Below the pieces are notes generated by a model, which did no database searches, had not been told where the DNA came from, and saw only the letters and a program-made list of their open reading frames with translations. Below, piece after piece: positions 16,680 through 24,494 of a DNA stretch of 62,559 nucleotides (positions are counted from its first letter, which is position 1; every line of letters starts with the position of its first letter). The stretch spans positions 1-62,559 of the forward strand of contig CALUWM010000011.1 of NCBI GenBank assembly GCA_944324485.1. The letters are read 5' to 3'. Both the position numbers and the translations under genes were made by a program. The DNA is from Candidatus Gastranaerophilales bacterium (lineage in GTDB: Bacteria; Cyanobacteriota; Vampirovibrionia; Gastranaerophilales; Gastranaerophilaceae).

Positions 16680-19541
16680 TTATTCTTGGGTGTTGTCTTC
16701 CGCTTGGTATCTTTTAAGCATTAATTGCGCAAGATCTTGTGCACTTTTATTTTGCATAAAGCTTCTATCATTTTGTTGTTCAACGCAAAGCTCAGCAAGC
16801 GCATCTACGACCTTATCATTCAGACCAACTGCATTAAAAGCTTCATTAAAAGCGTTGTAGATTTCCTCTTCACGTTCACTGTCAAATCCTAAATCATTGA
16901 CGTTTACAGTAATATTTGCTTCATCCTGAGCTTGTTTTAATATATCTACAACTTCTTGAGCTGTTTTAGCTTCACCGCTTGAAAGCATTTCCAAAATCTT
17001 ATCAGCACTTGGAGCAACTCCATTTTGAACACATAAAACTATTGCATCCCAAGCTTCTTTTTGTATTGCTTTTTCATTTGCGATAGAATTTTCATTTGCA
17101 ATCATTTCTTTATATTTATCGACAACACCTTGAGCGGATAAACTTCCATCGGTAACATATATACCTTTTGCCTGTTCCATATCGATTACAATACCTTCAT
17201 TGATTGCAATTTGAGCAACTTGCGCTTGTACATTAGTCCAATCACTAATATTAGTCAAGGCAGCAGCTTTATTACTTGCTCTTAATAATTGAGCATTTTC
17301 ATCTTGGTTAACTCTGTCCATTGTTTCATTATACATAGCACGTGTTTCTTGAGCAGCCTGACCTGCACTTGCAAGAATACTTACATCTGTATATACATCG
17401 GCATAAGCAGCGTCAAACTTATCAAATTCGCCATAATCTTTGTCCATTATAGACTGAACTTCATTTTCGCTCATTCCTATATTGAAATTTTTACCATATG
17501 CATCTTTATAAATTGCATTCATGAAATAATCAGTATCATCTTTTCTTGTTGCAGTTATTTCTTGACCGTTTAATGCAAATTTAAAGCTATCATTAAATAA
17601 TTCTGAACCGTTGATATCATTTATATTTTTAGATTTATCTACTTGTTCTTCAAGTCCTTCAAGATTAATTTCACCTATGCCCATGGCATCAGCATTTGTT
17701 AATTTATATTGAATATTAGTTGTTTGTTCATTTAAGAACTTACCACCTGTATATTTTGTTTTATAGTTATCTGTATAATCTGTACCCAATATTTTTAAAG
17801 ATTGAAGTTCATCCCCTGACAATTTTCCATCACTATTAGCATCTAATGATTTCAAATCATCGAGCCAGCTCGTGCCTTTCAACCCTCCGACAAAATCTTC
17901 GCTTCCGCTAAACGCGCCATCATTATTTCTGTCAATTATAAAGGCATATTCGCTTCCGTCATCCAATTTAAATGTAATAGGGTCTTTTTTATCTATTTCA
18001 GGTGTTTTACCACCATCATCAGGATCCTTAACGCTATCTTCGTCATAATTTTCAACGTCAGCACCGCGAGAAGGCTTAACTCCCCAAATATCATATATTT
18101 TTGTAGCTAAATTTTTATACATTTCCGCAGTTGCATCGTCTCCTGCGTATTCAATAAAGTAATTTGGAGTTTCTCCTTGTAATTCAGGGTCATAAACCAC
18201 GCCGCTATTCTTAAATAATCCTGAATCCGGATTAAATAAAGCGTACATGGCCTCCTTAAATGTGAATTTTGGTTCGCTGGAACCCATTTTATCTAAAATA
18301 GCAGCATAATTATCTGCTAAAGCAGCAATTTGCTTATTAGAATCTATGGTGTTACCGCCCATTTCATCCCAAGTATTCAAAGTGCCCTTAAAATTTTCCT
18401 TTGTCCACTTAGATGTATCATTACCAAGTTTATTGTTTTCTATAAAATCAGTAAGTTTGCCAAATATTTTTTGCGCATCACTACCATGTCCAATAGGAAC
18501 ATTAAGAGTACCTTTATCAGAATATTTTATATTTGCACCGGAAAAATTCTTTACAAAAAAGTCTGTTAACTCTTTACCATATATACCTGCGCTGTTTAAC
18601 TCTTCAAGCAATCCGTTATTAATGGCTTCACCTAAATTTTTAACAGCTTCGTTTTTAATACTATTTGAATCAACCCCGGATGTTGCTTTAGTTCCAAAAT
18701 ATTTACCAAATTTTTCATTAATATTTTCAACACTAGGAATTTTGGTTCCTTCTACATAATTTGAATTTTTACCCGGTTCAACATTTATTTTAGGATCTTC
18801 AAATAAATCGCTTACAATATCTGTTTTTTCTAAAGAATAAACAGGAATTGATTTATCAAAATCCGAATTTGTATAATTAGTTTCCGTATTACCAATTTTT
18901 GCCAAATTTCCATTAATTAAATCATAAGTAGATTTAGTAACACCATATTGTGATTTTAAAAGATTCCTTTGATCGATCCATTTTGTTGCATCATTAACAA
19001 GTGCATCAACTTCTGCTTCCTTAGCATCCAACTTACCCAGCAATTTTTCTATTGCAGCAGATTGACGATCTTTATATGAATTATTTTTTACTCTTTTTCT
19101 AATTTCACCAGAAACGGCATCTTTTCCAATAATGCCTTTTTCATATTCATAAAATACATCTTCAATTGCATTTTTTACGTTTCTTTTTTGTTGCTCCTCA
19201 AGAGCTTCAGACTTATCTTCAACAGAAGTAATTAAATTTGTAATTTCATCGGCATGACGAGCAATCTCTGCTTGATTTTTAGCAAGCTCTTCTTCTAAAA
19301 CAGCCATCTTGGCTTCTAATCGCTCAACTTTATCTTGCAAAACTTCTTTTCTTGTAAGCAAGACTTTTCTTTCACTTTCAGTTACATCATTAGAAGAAAT
19401 CACAGTAAAAATCTTCTTTAACTCATTTTGTTGGTCTGTTTTATTAACACCATACATATTTTTAAGCCAAGAATCGTTCATTACTGTTGAACTAAGTTTT
19501 TTTAACAGTTCATTGCTAGAAGATGATAAGTCGTTACCCAT
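16680..19541 (-). CDS. 953-residue helical protein with two EF-hand-type calcium loops, function unknown
   Basis: No named family is recognised. The protein lacks a Sec signal peptide. It begins with a Ser-rich head, then a coiled coil (about residues 55-130), and continues with mixed helical regions. Two EF-hand or dockerin-like loops, DRNNDGAFSGSEDF (537-550) and DANSDGKLSGDEL (567-579), are 30 residues apart and have acidic residues at the usual calcium positions. The C-terminal 300 residues are Ala, Gln and Glu-rich and predicted helical. The ATG follows AAAGGG. It has the TGTAAA repeat about 90 bases upstream, like the genes at 4026 and 24495. Base composition matches its neighbours, so recent transfer is not evident. 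A structural, possibly non-Sec secreted role is inference. Confidence 0.75.
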   Translation of the reverse strand: MGNDLSSSSNELLKKLSSTVMNDSWLKNMYGVNKTDQQNELKKIFTVISSNDVTESERKVLLTRKEVLQDKVERLEAKMAVLEEELAKNQAEIARHADEITNLITSVEDKSEALEEQQKRNVKNAIEDVFYEYEKGIIGKDAVSGEIRKRVKNNSYKDRQSAAIEKLLGKLDAKEAEVDALVNDATKWIDQRNLLKSQYGVTKSTYDLINGNLAKIGNTETNYTNSDFDKSIPVYSLEKTDIVSDLFEDPKINVEPGKNSNYVEGTKIPSVENINEKFGKYFGTKATSGVDSNSIKNEAVKNLGEAINNGLLEELNSAGIYGKELTDFFVKNFSGANIKYSDKGTLNVPIGHGSDAQKIFGKLTDFIENNKLGNDTSKWTKENFKGTLNTWDEMGGNTIDSNKQIAALADNYAAILDKMGSSEPKFTFKEAMYALFNPDSGLFKNSGVVYDPELQGETPNYFIEYAGDDATAEMYKNLATKIYDIWGVKPSRGADVENYDEDSVKDPDDGGKTPEIDKKDPITFKLDDGSEYAFIIDRNNDGAFSGSEDFVGGLKGTSWLDDLKSLDANSDGKLSGDELQSLKILGTDYTDNYKTKYTGGKFLNEQTTNIQYKLTNADAMGIGEINLEGLEEQVDKSKNINDINGSELFNDSFKFALNGQEITATRKDDTDYFMNAIYKDAYGKNFNIGMSENEVQSIMDKDYGEFDKFDAAYADVYTDVSILASAGQAAQETRAMYNETMDRVNQDENAQLLRASNKAAALTNISDWTNVQAQVAQIAINEGIVIDMEQAKGIYVTDGSLSAQGVVDKYKEMIANENSIANEKAIQKEAWDAIVLCVQNGVAPSADKILEMLSSGEAKTAQEVVDILKQAQDEANITVNVNDLGFDSEREEEIYNAFNEAFNAVGLNDKVVDALAELCVEQQNDRSFMQNKSAQDLAQLMLKRYQAEDNTQE

Positions 19542-19629
19542 ATTCCATTGTCCCTTTCAGAAATAAAACTATTGTTCAAATACGTTAACGACATCTTCAA
19601 TATATTACTTTATGTTTTTTTAAATTTTA

Positions 19630-19645
19630 TTTACAAAATTTTACA
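19630..19645 (-). promoter_or_regulatory. TGTAAA direct repeat, candidate operator C
   Basis: On the minus strand this reads TGTAAAATTTTGTAAA, two copies exactly 10 bases apart, about 90 bases before the ATG of the 953-residue protein. It matches operator A (3910) at 15 of 16 positions. Confidence 0.45.
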
Positions 19646-19654
19646 AAAATATTA

Positions 19655-19681
19655 AAAAGCCTTATCAATTAAGATAAGGCT
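19655..19681 (-). terminator. Terminator of the small FKAG-tagged protein
   Basis: On the minus strand the stem AGCCTTATC/GATAAGGCT with a six-base loop is followed by TTTTT. It lies about 55 bases after the stop of the gene at 19736-19993. Confidence 0.85.
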
Positions 19682-19735
19682 GTTGTTTGTTGTTTATGCT
19701 TCGAGATTGTGTTGTTAGGTGTTGATAATGCTTGT

Positions 19736-19993
19736 TTACGCAATTGCGTTAATCTTATTTACTTGGGTTTCTAAATTCTTCTCAATACTTTTTTGTCTTT
19801 GAATAAACGTGTCATAAAAAAGTGGAGATTGTTTTATAGTACCCAAAAAGTCTGTTAAAAAGCTTCCTTCGTGTTTAATATCTGCGGTGTTGTTTATAAC
19901 ATCTGCACCATAATTGGTTCTAACACCTGCTTTAAAACTTATATTTCTATTAATTGTATTTTGTACATTTTTTACTGGAGTTATCATTAACAT
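19736..19993 (-). CDS. Small protein (85 aa) with N-terminal FKAG tag
   Basis: I do not recognise a function. The N-terminus reads MLMITPVKNVQNTINRNI then SFKAG. A similar start (VTPFNFNNKNKILFKAG) is found in the truncated ribonucleotide reductase homologue at 30887-32221, so this may be a lineage-specific tag. The rest is polar and ends in a short helix (RQKSIEKNLETQVNKINAIA). The gene is supported by a consensus promoter, an AGAGGTGAG ribosome site and its own strong terminator, so it is a real expressed unit. There is no membrane segment or signal peptide. Confidence 0.8.
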   Translation of the reverse strand: MLMITPVKNVQNTINRNISFKAGVRTNYGADVINNTADIKHEGSFLTDFLGTIKQSPLFYDTFIQRQKSIEKNLETQVNKINAIA

Positions 19994-20061
19994 TTTGGTT
20001 TTCTCACCTCTTGTTTAGTTTAGTTTTTAGTGTTTTATTAACACTTTATCTTTATGTTTTT

Positions 20062-20090
20062 ATTATGCACCTAAAAATTATATTTGTCAA
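20062..20090 (-). promoter_or_regulatory. Sigma-70-type promoter of the small FKAG-tagged protein
   Basis: On the minus strand TTGACA (20085-20090) and CATAAT (20062-20067) are separated by 17 bases. This predicts a leader of about 60 bases, which includes a short AGTGTT/AACACT hairpin before the ribosome site. Confidence 0.8.
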
Positions 20091-20262
20091 CCCCTCTGAA
20101 AAAAAATATTTTTTCTTGATATTACTGGATTATAGACACGTAAATCAAAAATATTTGATTAACTGTCAAATGTACACTTATTTAATTTTAAGGATTAATT
20201 TCGAATAGTACTCAAAGATTACCCATGTGTGTAATTGCTTTTCGCTTCTAAGTATTTGATTA

Positions 20263-20336
20263 TATAATTAATCTTTTTCATACTTCCAGCTATTCTTAAT
20301 TCCAGACAGTTTGGGGCGATAAGCCCCCTTTTTTTT
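20263..20336 (+). ncRNA. Candidate small RNA ending at an orphan terminator
   Basis: A TATAAT box (20263-20268, with a weak TTCGCT 16 bases before it) and a strong terminator (20313-20336) would give an RNA of about 60 bases starting near 20275. It contains two TTCCAG copies (20284-20289 and 20300-20305) that could pair with targets. No known RNA family is recognised. Confidence 0.3.
20313..20336 (+). terminator. Strong plus-strand terminator without an upstream gene
   Basis: Stem GGGGC/GCCCC with loop GATAA is followed by C and eight T. Both flanking protein genes run on the other strand, and the minus-strand side has no T run. Confidence 0.8.
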
Positions 20337-20346
20337 ACAATTATCA

Positions 20347-21126
20347 CTATTCATGAGTGTAGTAATTACGCTCACCTACTTTTGAGCCTAAAATATAATA
20401 TATTAAAGGCAACGCTCTATCCAAAGGTAAACCGGCAAGCATACTTTCCTTTGAAGAAATCATTATTGGAATTATGTCATCAATATGTACCAGAAAATCA
20501 GATGCTTTTATTGTTTTCTTCTTTTTATCATCCGGTTCAATTATTTTTGTATTAATTGTATTAGATACACTTATGCTTGTTGCCATACCACTCGCGAGTC
20601 CAATTAATACTGAAATATTTTTGAATAATTTATTATTAGCAATGGTTTTTAAAATAGTCTTATCGGTACTATTTTTTGCAACCAACAAAACATGTTCAAC
20701 AGTTTTAGCAAAAGCAGTTGGAATTGCAACATTATTAACTACATACACGGCTTCCTTTAGTTTTTCGACTCTGTTTTCCGAATGCTTATCTGCCATTGAA
20801 CCAGCAATTAAACTGCCTATACTAGCACCTGCAGCTTGAAACAACATATAAATATAGCCTTTTAAACCTTCATAATCAATTTTTGTATATTTTGCTATAT
20901 TTTTCATTGTTTCTTTACAGCTTCCCTTAACAAAGACATCCTTAATCGGCTGACCTTTTCTTGCAAGCGCGACCGAGGCAGCAAAACCCGTAGTAACACC
21001 TATTAAACTTCCTAGAGCACTGGCCTTTCTTGTCTTTGCTTCTTTTCTTATAGTTTCTAGGGCATGTTCATCAGGAAAATTAAAATCCTTATATAATTTT
21101 TTTTGTTTATCAGAAACATACAACAT
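20347..21126 (-). CDS. Unknown membrane protein
   Basis: I do not recognise the family. Starting at the ATG at 21126 (an in-frame TTG at 21147 is less likely) the protein has 259 residues. Moderately hydrophobic, Gly/Ala/Ser-rich segments occur around ASALGSLIGVTTGFAASVAL, GYIYMLFQAAGASIGSLIAG, NNVAIPTAFAKTVEHVLLVA and NISVLIGLASGMATSISV, suggesting about four short membrane-associated helices. A charged DDKKKKTIKAS linker precedes a C-terminal domain that is only mildly hydrophobic. There is no signal peptide. It is divergent from minC with a 140-base gap. No clear terminator of its own is seen on the minus strand. Confidence 0.65.
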   Translation of the reverse strand: MLYVSDKQKKLYKDFNFPDEHALETIRKEAKTRKASALGSLIGVTTGFAASVALARKGQPIKDVFVKGSCKETMKNIAKYTKIDYEGLKGYIYMLFQAAGASIGSLIAGSMADKHSENRVEKLKEAVYVVNNVAIPTAFAKTVEHVLLVAKNSTDKTILKTIANNKLFKNISVLIGLASGMATSISVSNTINTKIIEPDDKKKKTIKASDFLVHIDDIIPIMISSKESMLAGLPLDRALPLIYYILGSKVGERNYYTHE

Positions 21127-21266
21127 AGGTAATTTATTAAAACACAAAAATAAATTAAATTGCCCTAAATTTATTTTACATTCCTTTATAAATAATTGTA
21201 GTTATATATTTTTTAATGTAGTCTTAAATAAAAGTATTAGATTTATTTTAAGGTAGTGAAAACTGT

Positions 21267-22379
21267 ATGTACGATAATGAATATTTTGTAGTGGACATGT
21301 CGTCTTGCTCATCAACCGGCGAAATAATCAACAGCCTTTCCTTGGCTCTTGAAACCCTAAATCATTCAGGTAAAAAAATTGTTTTAAAATTAAATGACGG
21401 GTATTTAAACCAATCTCAAATGCTAAGTATTCAATCTTTAATTACTAGCTATGGATGCATTTTAGATACTATTGAAACAATAAACCCTGAAACAGCTGCT
21501 ATTGCAGAAAACATGAATATACTTGTACAAAAACCTATTGAAAAAAGAGTTGAAGATAAAACAATTAATCAAGAAAACAATTCAGGATTTGAAAAATTCA
21601 GCATAAATACAAGCGAAAATAATGATATAATTGCACTTAAAGATGTTAATGGTTTACATTTTGAAGCTGATTTAGATGCAATTAAAAAACAACAAGATGA
21701 AATCAATATAAAATCAGACTTAAAAAATGCTGGAATTAATCCAAACGAAGACTTTAATAAAATTGAACAACAGGTTATTTCCAAATACAAAAAACCTGAA
21801 GAAGTCATAGATACAATAGACAAATTTTCAGGATTGACTAATTTAAAAATTAACAGTGCAAGTGAGTCTGCAATTGGACTTGAAGAAATAGAAGACTATA
21901 CCAATGTAGAAAAAAATTCAATTGGTGTATATAAAAAAGCTTATGACGAAAATGAACTCAGTCCTGATGATTGGGAAGAAGTTGATTTTTATGAAACACC
22001 AACAACTGACCCCGTTGTTTCAGATTCAAAGAGTACAACATATATAAACCAAACACTCAGATCAGGTCAAATATTAGAATCTGACGGGAATGTTGTAATT
22101 ATTGGTGATTGCCACCCGGGAAGTGAAATTAGAGCCATTGGCGATATTACGGTATGGGGCGTATTATCAGGAATTGCCCATGCCGGATATAAAGGCAATA
22201 AAAACGCCAAGGTTCGTGCCCTAAAAATGAATGCAGTGCAATTAAGAATTGCTAATTGTTATTCAAGACGTCCGGATGGTACAAACATACCGTATATTAT
22301 AAGATCATCCATATTTACCCCTGAAGAAGCGAGGGTTGTGGATAATGAAATTATGTTATTTAAGATTAATCAAAATTAA
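21267..22379 (+). CDS. minC: Septum-site inhibitor MinC
   Basis: MinC blocks FtsZ assembly away from midcell and is recruited to the membrane by MinD. The 370-residue protein is longer than the 231 residues of the E. coli form. A MinC N-terminal fold is likely in residues 1-75 (FVVDMSSCSSTGEIINSLSL). The C-terminal beta-helix (about 263-365) has the family hallmark strands (LRSGQILESDGNVVIIGDC, HPGSEIRAIGDITVWG, LSGIAHAG). Between them is a charged linker of about 180 residues that is unlike E. coli and may be disordered. It starts the minC-minD-minE operon; minD follows after 12 bases with a GGAG ribosome site. Confidence 0.92.
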   Translation: MYDNEYFVVDMSSCSSTGEIINSLSLALETLNHSGKKIVLKLNDGYLNQSQMLSIQSLITSYGCILDTIETINPETAAIAENMNILVQKPIEKRVEDKTINQENNSGFEKFSINTSENNDIIALKDVNGLHFEADLDAIKKQQDEINIKSDLKNAGINPNEDFNKIEQQVISKYKKPEEVIDTIDKFSGLTNLKINSASESAIGLEEIEDYTNVEKNSIGVYKKAYDENELSPDDWEEVDFYETPTTDPVVSDSKSTTYINQTLRSGQILESDGNVVIIGDCHPGSEIRAIGDITVWGVLSGIAHAGYKGNKNAKVRALKMNAVQLRIANCYSRRPDGTNIPYIIRSSIFTPEEARVVDNEIMLFKINQN

Positions 22380-22391
22380 AGGAGCAAATAA

Positions 22392-23201
22392 ATGGCTGGT
22401 TCTGTTATTGTAATTACATCCGGAAAAGGCGGAGTCGGAAAAACTACAACATCTGCCAACATTGGTACAGCTTTAGCACACATGGGAAACAAAGTTGTAT
22501 TAATAGATACAGATATAGGGTTAAGAAATTTAGATCTGCTTTTGGGATTAGAAAATAGAATTGTATACACCATTGTTGATGTAGTTGAAGAACGCTGTAA
22601 ATTAAAACAAGCCCTTGTAAAAGACAAAAAAAATCCAAACTTATGCCTCTTAGCTGCCGCACAAACACGTGATAAATCAGCAGTTGATGCGGAACAATTA
22701 AAAGATATTTGCGAACAATTGAAAAAAGACTTTGACTATGTTCTTGTAGATTGTCCGGCAGGAATAGAGCAAGGTTTCCAAAATGCAGTAGCGGGAGCAA
22801 ATGAAGCAATAGTTGTAACAACACCTGAAATGAGTGCAATTAGAGATGCAGACAGAATAATCGGTCTTCTAGAATCAAAAGAAGGAGTTGAAAAATACAG
22901 ACTTTTAGTAAATCGTGTCAGACCCAAACTTATAAAATCAAACGACATGATGGGTGTTGATGATGTAGTTGAAATTCTATCCTGCGAATTAATTGGAGTT
23001 ATACCGGAAGATACCAACATTATTACATCTACAAACAAAGGGGAACCTGTTGTGAATGACGAAAAATCATTAGCAGGACAAGCATATTTAAACGTTGCAA
23101 GGAGAATTATGGGCGAAGATGTGCCTTTATTAGATATAGATGAACCTACAACATTTATTGACAAAATAAAGAAATTCTTTGCTAAGAAAGCGCAGGGCTA
23201 A
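22392..23201 (+). CDS. minD: Septum-site ATPase MinD
   Basis: MinD is the membrane-cycling ATPase of the Min system. The 269-residue protein has the deviant Walker A motif SGKGGVGKTT (residues 10-19), with the signature lysine of this family, the DTDIGLRNLD strand, and a VLVDCPAGIE Walker B-like motif. The C-terminus (TFIDKIKKFFAKKAQG) forms a short amphipathic helix with basic residues, as expected for membrane binding. minE starts one base after its stop codon. All conserved parts look intact. Confidence 0.96.
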   Translation: MAGSVIVITSGKGGVGKTTTSANIGTALAHMGNKVVLIDTDIGLRNLDLLLGLENRIVYTIVDVVEERCKLKQALVKDKKNPNLCLLAAAQTRDKSAVDAEQLKDICEQLKKDFDYVLVDCPAGIEQGFQNAVAGANEAIVVTTPEMSAIRDADRIIGLLESKEGVEKYRLLVNRVRPKLIKSNDMMGVDDVVEILSCELIGVIPEDTNIITSTNKGEPVVNDEKSLAGQAYLNVARRIMGEDVPLLDIDEPTTFIDKIKKFFAKKAQG

Positions 23202-23202
23202 A

Positions 23203-23715
23203 ATGAAAGATATCTTTTCAGATTTATATGATAAAGTTTTGAGTTTTTTTACAGCTCAAAATGACGATACAAAAGTCGTAGCAAAAAGCAGACTAAGAAC
23301 TGTTTTAATGCAAGATAGAGTTGGTTTCTCGGAACGTGCCATGCAAATGCTTAAAGATGATATGATAGACAGCATTTCTAAATATTTAGAAATTGATGTC
23401 GATTCTTTTGATTTAAGTATAGATGCAACAGAAAATGCCACAATACTTAATTTAAGCATACCTGTTTTAAGACCAAAAACTGATGAAGAAATTGATGAAG
23501 CTTTATCTATCCAAGAAAAAGTTAAAATTGAAAAAACTGAAGAAATAGTTGGCGAACTTAAAGAACTGGTTAAAGAAAAAGCACAAGAACTTGCTGATCA
23601 AATGAATGAATCAACAGAAAATAAAACAGAAAATGAAGAAAACATAGAATCAGCAGAAGAATCTGTTGAAGAAAACAAAAAAGAAGAAAAAAAATCACAA
23701 AAGAAAAATAAATAA
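23203..23715 (+). CDS. minE: MinE topological specificity factor with long charged tail
   Basis: MinE stimulates MinD ATPase and displaces MinC, producing pole-to-pole or static patterning. The start at 23203 (MKDIFSDLYD) is chosen because an AGGG ribosome site lies just before it; the earlier frame at 23179 overlaps the minD end. The conserved core has the MinD-contact helix (RLRTVLMQDRVGFSERAMQMLK) split by the usual basic and hydrophobic residues, then a beta/alpha domain ending near residue 90. After it come about 80 residues of Glu/Lys/Asn-rich low complexity, which most MinE proteins lack (usual total near 90). I see no known role for the tail. Confidence 0.88.
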   Translation: MKDIFSDLYDKVLSFFTAQNDDTKVVAKSRLRTVLMQDRVGFSERAMQMLKDDMIDSISKYLEIDVDSFDLSIDATENATILNLSIPVLRPKTDEEIDEALSIQEKVKIEKTEEIVGELKELVKEKAQELADQMNESTENKTENEENIESAEESVEENKKEEKKSQKKNK

Positions 23716-23802
23716 TTCGCTATGCTTGAAATTTAAACATGTTTTAAATATGATAAAGCTTAGCTCATCACAAAAAGTTAATTAAGCAAAAGGAGAATAC
23801 CA

Positions 23803-24291
23803 ATGCAGGTTATATTAAAAAAAGATGTACAAAATATAGGTGAAATGGGTGATCTTGTAAATGTAAAAGACGGATATGCAAGAAACTACCTAATCCCTAA
23901 TGCTTTAGCTGAAATTGCAACAGCTGGCGCTCTGGCACAAAGAGAAAGAAATATTGCAAGAATTAAAGCAAAAGCTGAAAAATTACACCAAGAGGCACTA
24001 AGCGCAAAAGAAGAAATAGAAAAAATTGAAACAATCCAATTAAGCGCAAAAGCTGGTGAATCAGGAAAATTATTCGGAACTATTACAACTAAAAAATTAG
24101 CTGAAGAGTTATTGGCAAAAACCGGTATGGAAATTGACAAAAAAGCTATTATTCTAGATAGTCCTATAAATCATATCGGAAATTTTGTTATGACAATCAA
24201 ACTTTCTTCAAAAGTAAAAGCTAAGATAAATGTCGAAGTTAGTGCTTCAGAAACAATAAAAGAAGTTTTTGAAGAAGAAACAGCGGAATAA
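23803..24291 (+). CDS. rplI: Ribosomal protein L9
   Basis: L9 binds 23S rRNA at the base of the L1 stalk and supports translation fidelity. The 162-residue protein begins with the conserved N-terminal domain (MQVILKKDVQNIGEMGDLVNVKDGYARNYLIP), followed by the long connecting helix (about 42-75) and the C-terminal domain (LFGTITTKKLAEEL). AAGGAG lies upstream of the ATG. The gene is not followed by dnaB, as it often is, but by a strong terminator. Confidence 0.96.
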   Translation: MQVILKKDVQNIGEMGDLVNVKDGYARNYLIPNALAEIATAGALAQRERNIARIKAKAEKLHQEALSAKEEIEKIETIQLSAKAGESGKLFGTITTKKLAEELLAKTGMEIDKKAIILDSPINHIGNFVMTIKLSSKVKAKINVEVSASETIKEVFEEETAE

Positions 24292-24309
24292 AATAAATCA
24301 TAAATATTC

Positions 24310-24344
24310 AAAACCCCCTTGTTGTCAAAAAGCAAGGGGGTTTT
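24310..24344 (+). terminator. Terminator of rplI
   Basis: Stem AAAACCCCCTTG/CAAGGGGGTTTT (12 pairs, loop 11) ends in T residues 19 bases after the stop codon. Confidence 0.88.
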
Positions 24345-24357
24345 GAATTAGCAATTT

Positions 24358-24373
24358 TGTAAAGTTATGTAAA
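24358..24373 (+). promoter_or_regulatory. TGTAAA direct repeat, candidate operator B
   Basis: TGTAAAGTTATGTAAA has two copies exactly 10 bases apart and matches operator A at 15 of 16 positions. It is about 120 bases before the ATG at 24495 and about 15 bases after the rplI terminator. Confidence 0.45.
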
Positions 24374-24494
24374 TTAAAAAATCTCATTTTGTTATCAATA
24401 AAATTTTTAGGGAACTAACTAAATGGATAAAAGAACATCTTAGTTTTGATGTCAAAAATCTGCTACAAGTAATTAAAAGTAAAGGTGGTAAAAA

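Larger units (their letters stand above)
19994..20346. other. Longest gene-free stretch (353 bases): one promoter and one orphan terminator
   Basis: The left part holds the leader and promoter of the small protein (minus strand). The middle (about 20091-20260) is AT-rich, with only non-convincing short frames. The right end holds a plus-strand terminator (20313-20336) without any plus-strand gene before it, which suggests a small RNA. Confidence 0.6.

Noticed and set aside
20474-20839. Plus-strand hydrophobic frame inside the membrane protein gene
   Set aside because: Antisense of the gene at 20347-21126; hydrophobic only because the opposite strand is Ala/Ile/Val-rich.
22444-22839. Open frame on the minus strand inside minD
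   Set aside because: Antisense shadow of a well-conserved gene; no ribosome site and no family pattern.
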